In this document: in pieces, positions 17,835-18,462 of the stretch
How the letters are laid out: the number at the start of each line of letters is the position of its first letter
Numbering within the stretch: position 1 is the stretch's first letter
NCBI GenBank assembly: GCA_010015745.1
Contig: ML978397.1
Span: 1 to 18,462, forward strand
Length of the DNA: 18,462 nucleotides
Direction of reading: 5' to 3'
Source of the DNA: Setomelanomma holmii
Taxonomy: Eukaryota; Ascomycota; Dothideomycetes; Pleosporales; Phaeosphaeriaceae
Translations under genes and position numbers: made by a program
The notes under the pieces: generated by a model
What the model saw: the letters and a program-made list of their open reading frames with translations, nothing else
Told to the model about the DNA's origin: nothing
The model's database searches: none

Positions 17835-18462
17835 TTATTCTTGGTGTTGCAGATTTTTGTCTGAATTCTTGTCCTGGGTGGCCCATGAGCTAATACTAGA
17901 CAAGATATCCATGTCAGCGTCTGTTAACACTGGTGGTTTCCCAAGGTTATTGCTGTCGCCTAGGCCTGCTCTTATCCACCTTCTCACGCACTGTATAGCT
18001 GCCAAAAGTTCTGGTGAGATAGTGCGACGGCAAGGCTCTAAGAGGTCGCCCAGCTCACTGAACATGCGCTTACACTCGCAACTTGAGGCTGGAATAGAGA
18101 GTACGTCAAGCGCAAGCTGGCTGAGGCTGGGGTAGCGATCGCGCAATGATACCCAGTACTTTATAGGGCTGTTTGCGTGATCTGAACCCTTCTCTGCGCG
18201 TGGCTTGCTGCGTTTCCACCTGTCGAACTCGTCCTCCTCTGTGCTACTGTTGGCGGCAGCGTCTGGGTTGATGAGGCTGTCGATTGCGTCGTCCATATCG
18301 TTAGAGATCACTCTTGGGCGGTGCCTTACAGCGCTTGGTAAGCCTCTGTATTGCGCCCACAAAGCGCGAAATTTGCAATTATTTGCTACAAGCCATTCAG
18401 GCCTATCTGCCCAAGCTACGTCACAGTAGGTTTTGTAGTACGGATGGAGTATTGTAGCAGCG
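17835..18462 (-). CDS. hAT transposase C-terminus (copy B), runs off the right edge
   Basis: On the minus strand the frame is open from the window edge to the TAA at 17837-17835, about 208 codons. It begins ATILHPYYKTYC and ends LQHQE. The C-terminal dimerisation domain (hAT, PF05699-type) is clear in KYWVSLRDRYPSLSQLALDV, the Cys/Ser block SSCECKRMFSELGD and RRTISPELLAAIQCVRRW. Known: this domain lets hAT transposases dimerise and is needed for cutting and pasting. No stop codon is seen in the visible part, so copy B may be a complete or recently active element. It lies in opposite orientation to copy A and abuts its truncated end, which suggests that B inserted into A. Confidence 0.88.
   Translation of the reverse strand, partial: AATILHPYYKTYCDVAWADRPEWLVANNCKFRALWAQYRGLPSAVRHRPRVISNDMDDAIDSLINPDAAANSSTEEDEFDRWKRSKPRAEKGSDHANSPIKYWVSLRDRYPSLSQLALDVLSIPASSCECKRMFSELGDLLEPCRRTISPELLAAIQCVRRWIRAGLGDSNNLGKPPVLTDADMDILSSISSWATQDKNSDKNLQHQE

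Noticed and set aside
1..18462. Starship giant transposon
   Set aside because: No DUF3435-type tyrosine recombinase captain gene is visible, although NLR cargo would fit; the captain could lie outside the window.
1..18462. tRNA or rRNA genes
   Set aside because: No cloverleaf box A/B pair or rRNA-like stretch was recognised by eye; a tRNA scan was not possible.

Overview
The window looks like repeat-rich, probably subtelomeric DNA of a filamentous ascomycete (Pezizomycotina). The evidence is short introns of 50-54 bases with GTRNGT donors, a NACHT-WD40 (NLR) gene, an OrsD-RecQ telomere-linked-helicase relic, telomere-like minisatellite units, and remnants of several fungal transposon families (pogo/Fot1, Ty1/copia, hAT and solo LTRs). 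A more precise placement, such as Dothideomycetes, is only a guess.

Layout. 1-316: the 5' part of a minus-strand OrsD-type gene that runs off the window. 317-1586: AT-rich sequence with no recognisable gene. 1587-4181 (minus): the only multi-domain gene that can be read intact, an 829-residue NLR with three exons, a short N-terminal tail, a NACHT domain and a very short WD40 array. 4182-4533: a 352-bp divergent promoter region. 4534-5498 (plus): a stand-alone STAND-type N-terminal (HeLo-like, PF17111-type) gene with one in-frame stop. 5678-7564 (minus): a pogo/Fot1 transposase relic with three stops. A pair of about 47-bp inverted repeats (453-499 and 8126-8173) brackets this whole 7.7-kb block.

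8221-9716: an LTR-like relic, a 353-nt stretch with no G on the plus strand, a 9 x 14-bp minisatellite, degenerate duplications, and a 25-bp minisatellite whose unit contains the telomeric CCCTAA core. 9717-14713 (minus): one long relic of a telomere-linked OrsD-RecQ helicase. It carries five nonsense codons and two solo LTRs of different families, each with a perfect 5-bp target-site duplication. Subtracting the two insertions leaves exactly 1546 codons in a single frame.

15157-18462: a graveyard of elements. It holds the 3' end of a Ty1/copia element (RT tail and RNase H), a second copy of one solo LTR, an internally deleted hAT element interrupted by a 425-bp solo LTR with a perfect CGCAG duplication, and a second hAT element in the opposite orientation that runs off the right edge.

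The most interesting working hypothesis is the divergent NLR/HeLo-like pair. The NLR has no effector domain of its own, and its neighbour is a stand-alone effector-type domain. This is the layout of fungal NLR-effector pairs that signal through amyloid seeding (NWD2/HET-S type). In this copy the putative effector carries a nonsense codon while the sensor is intact.
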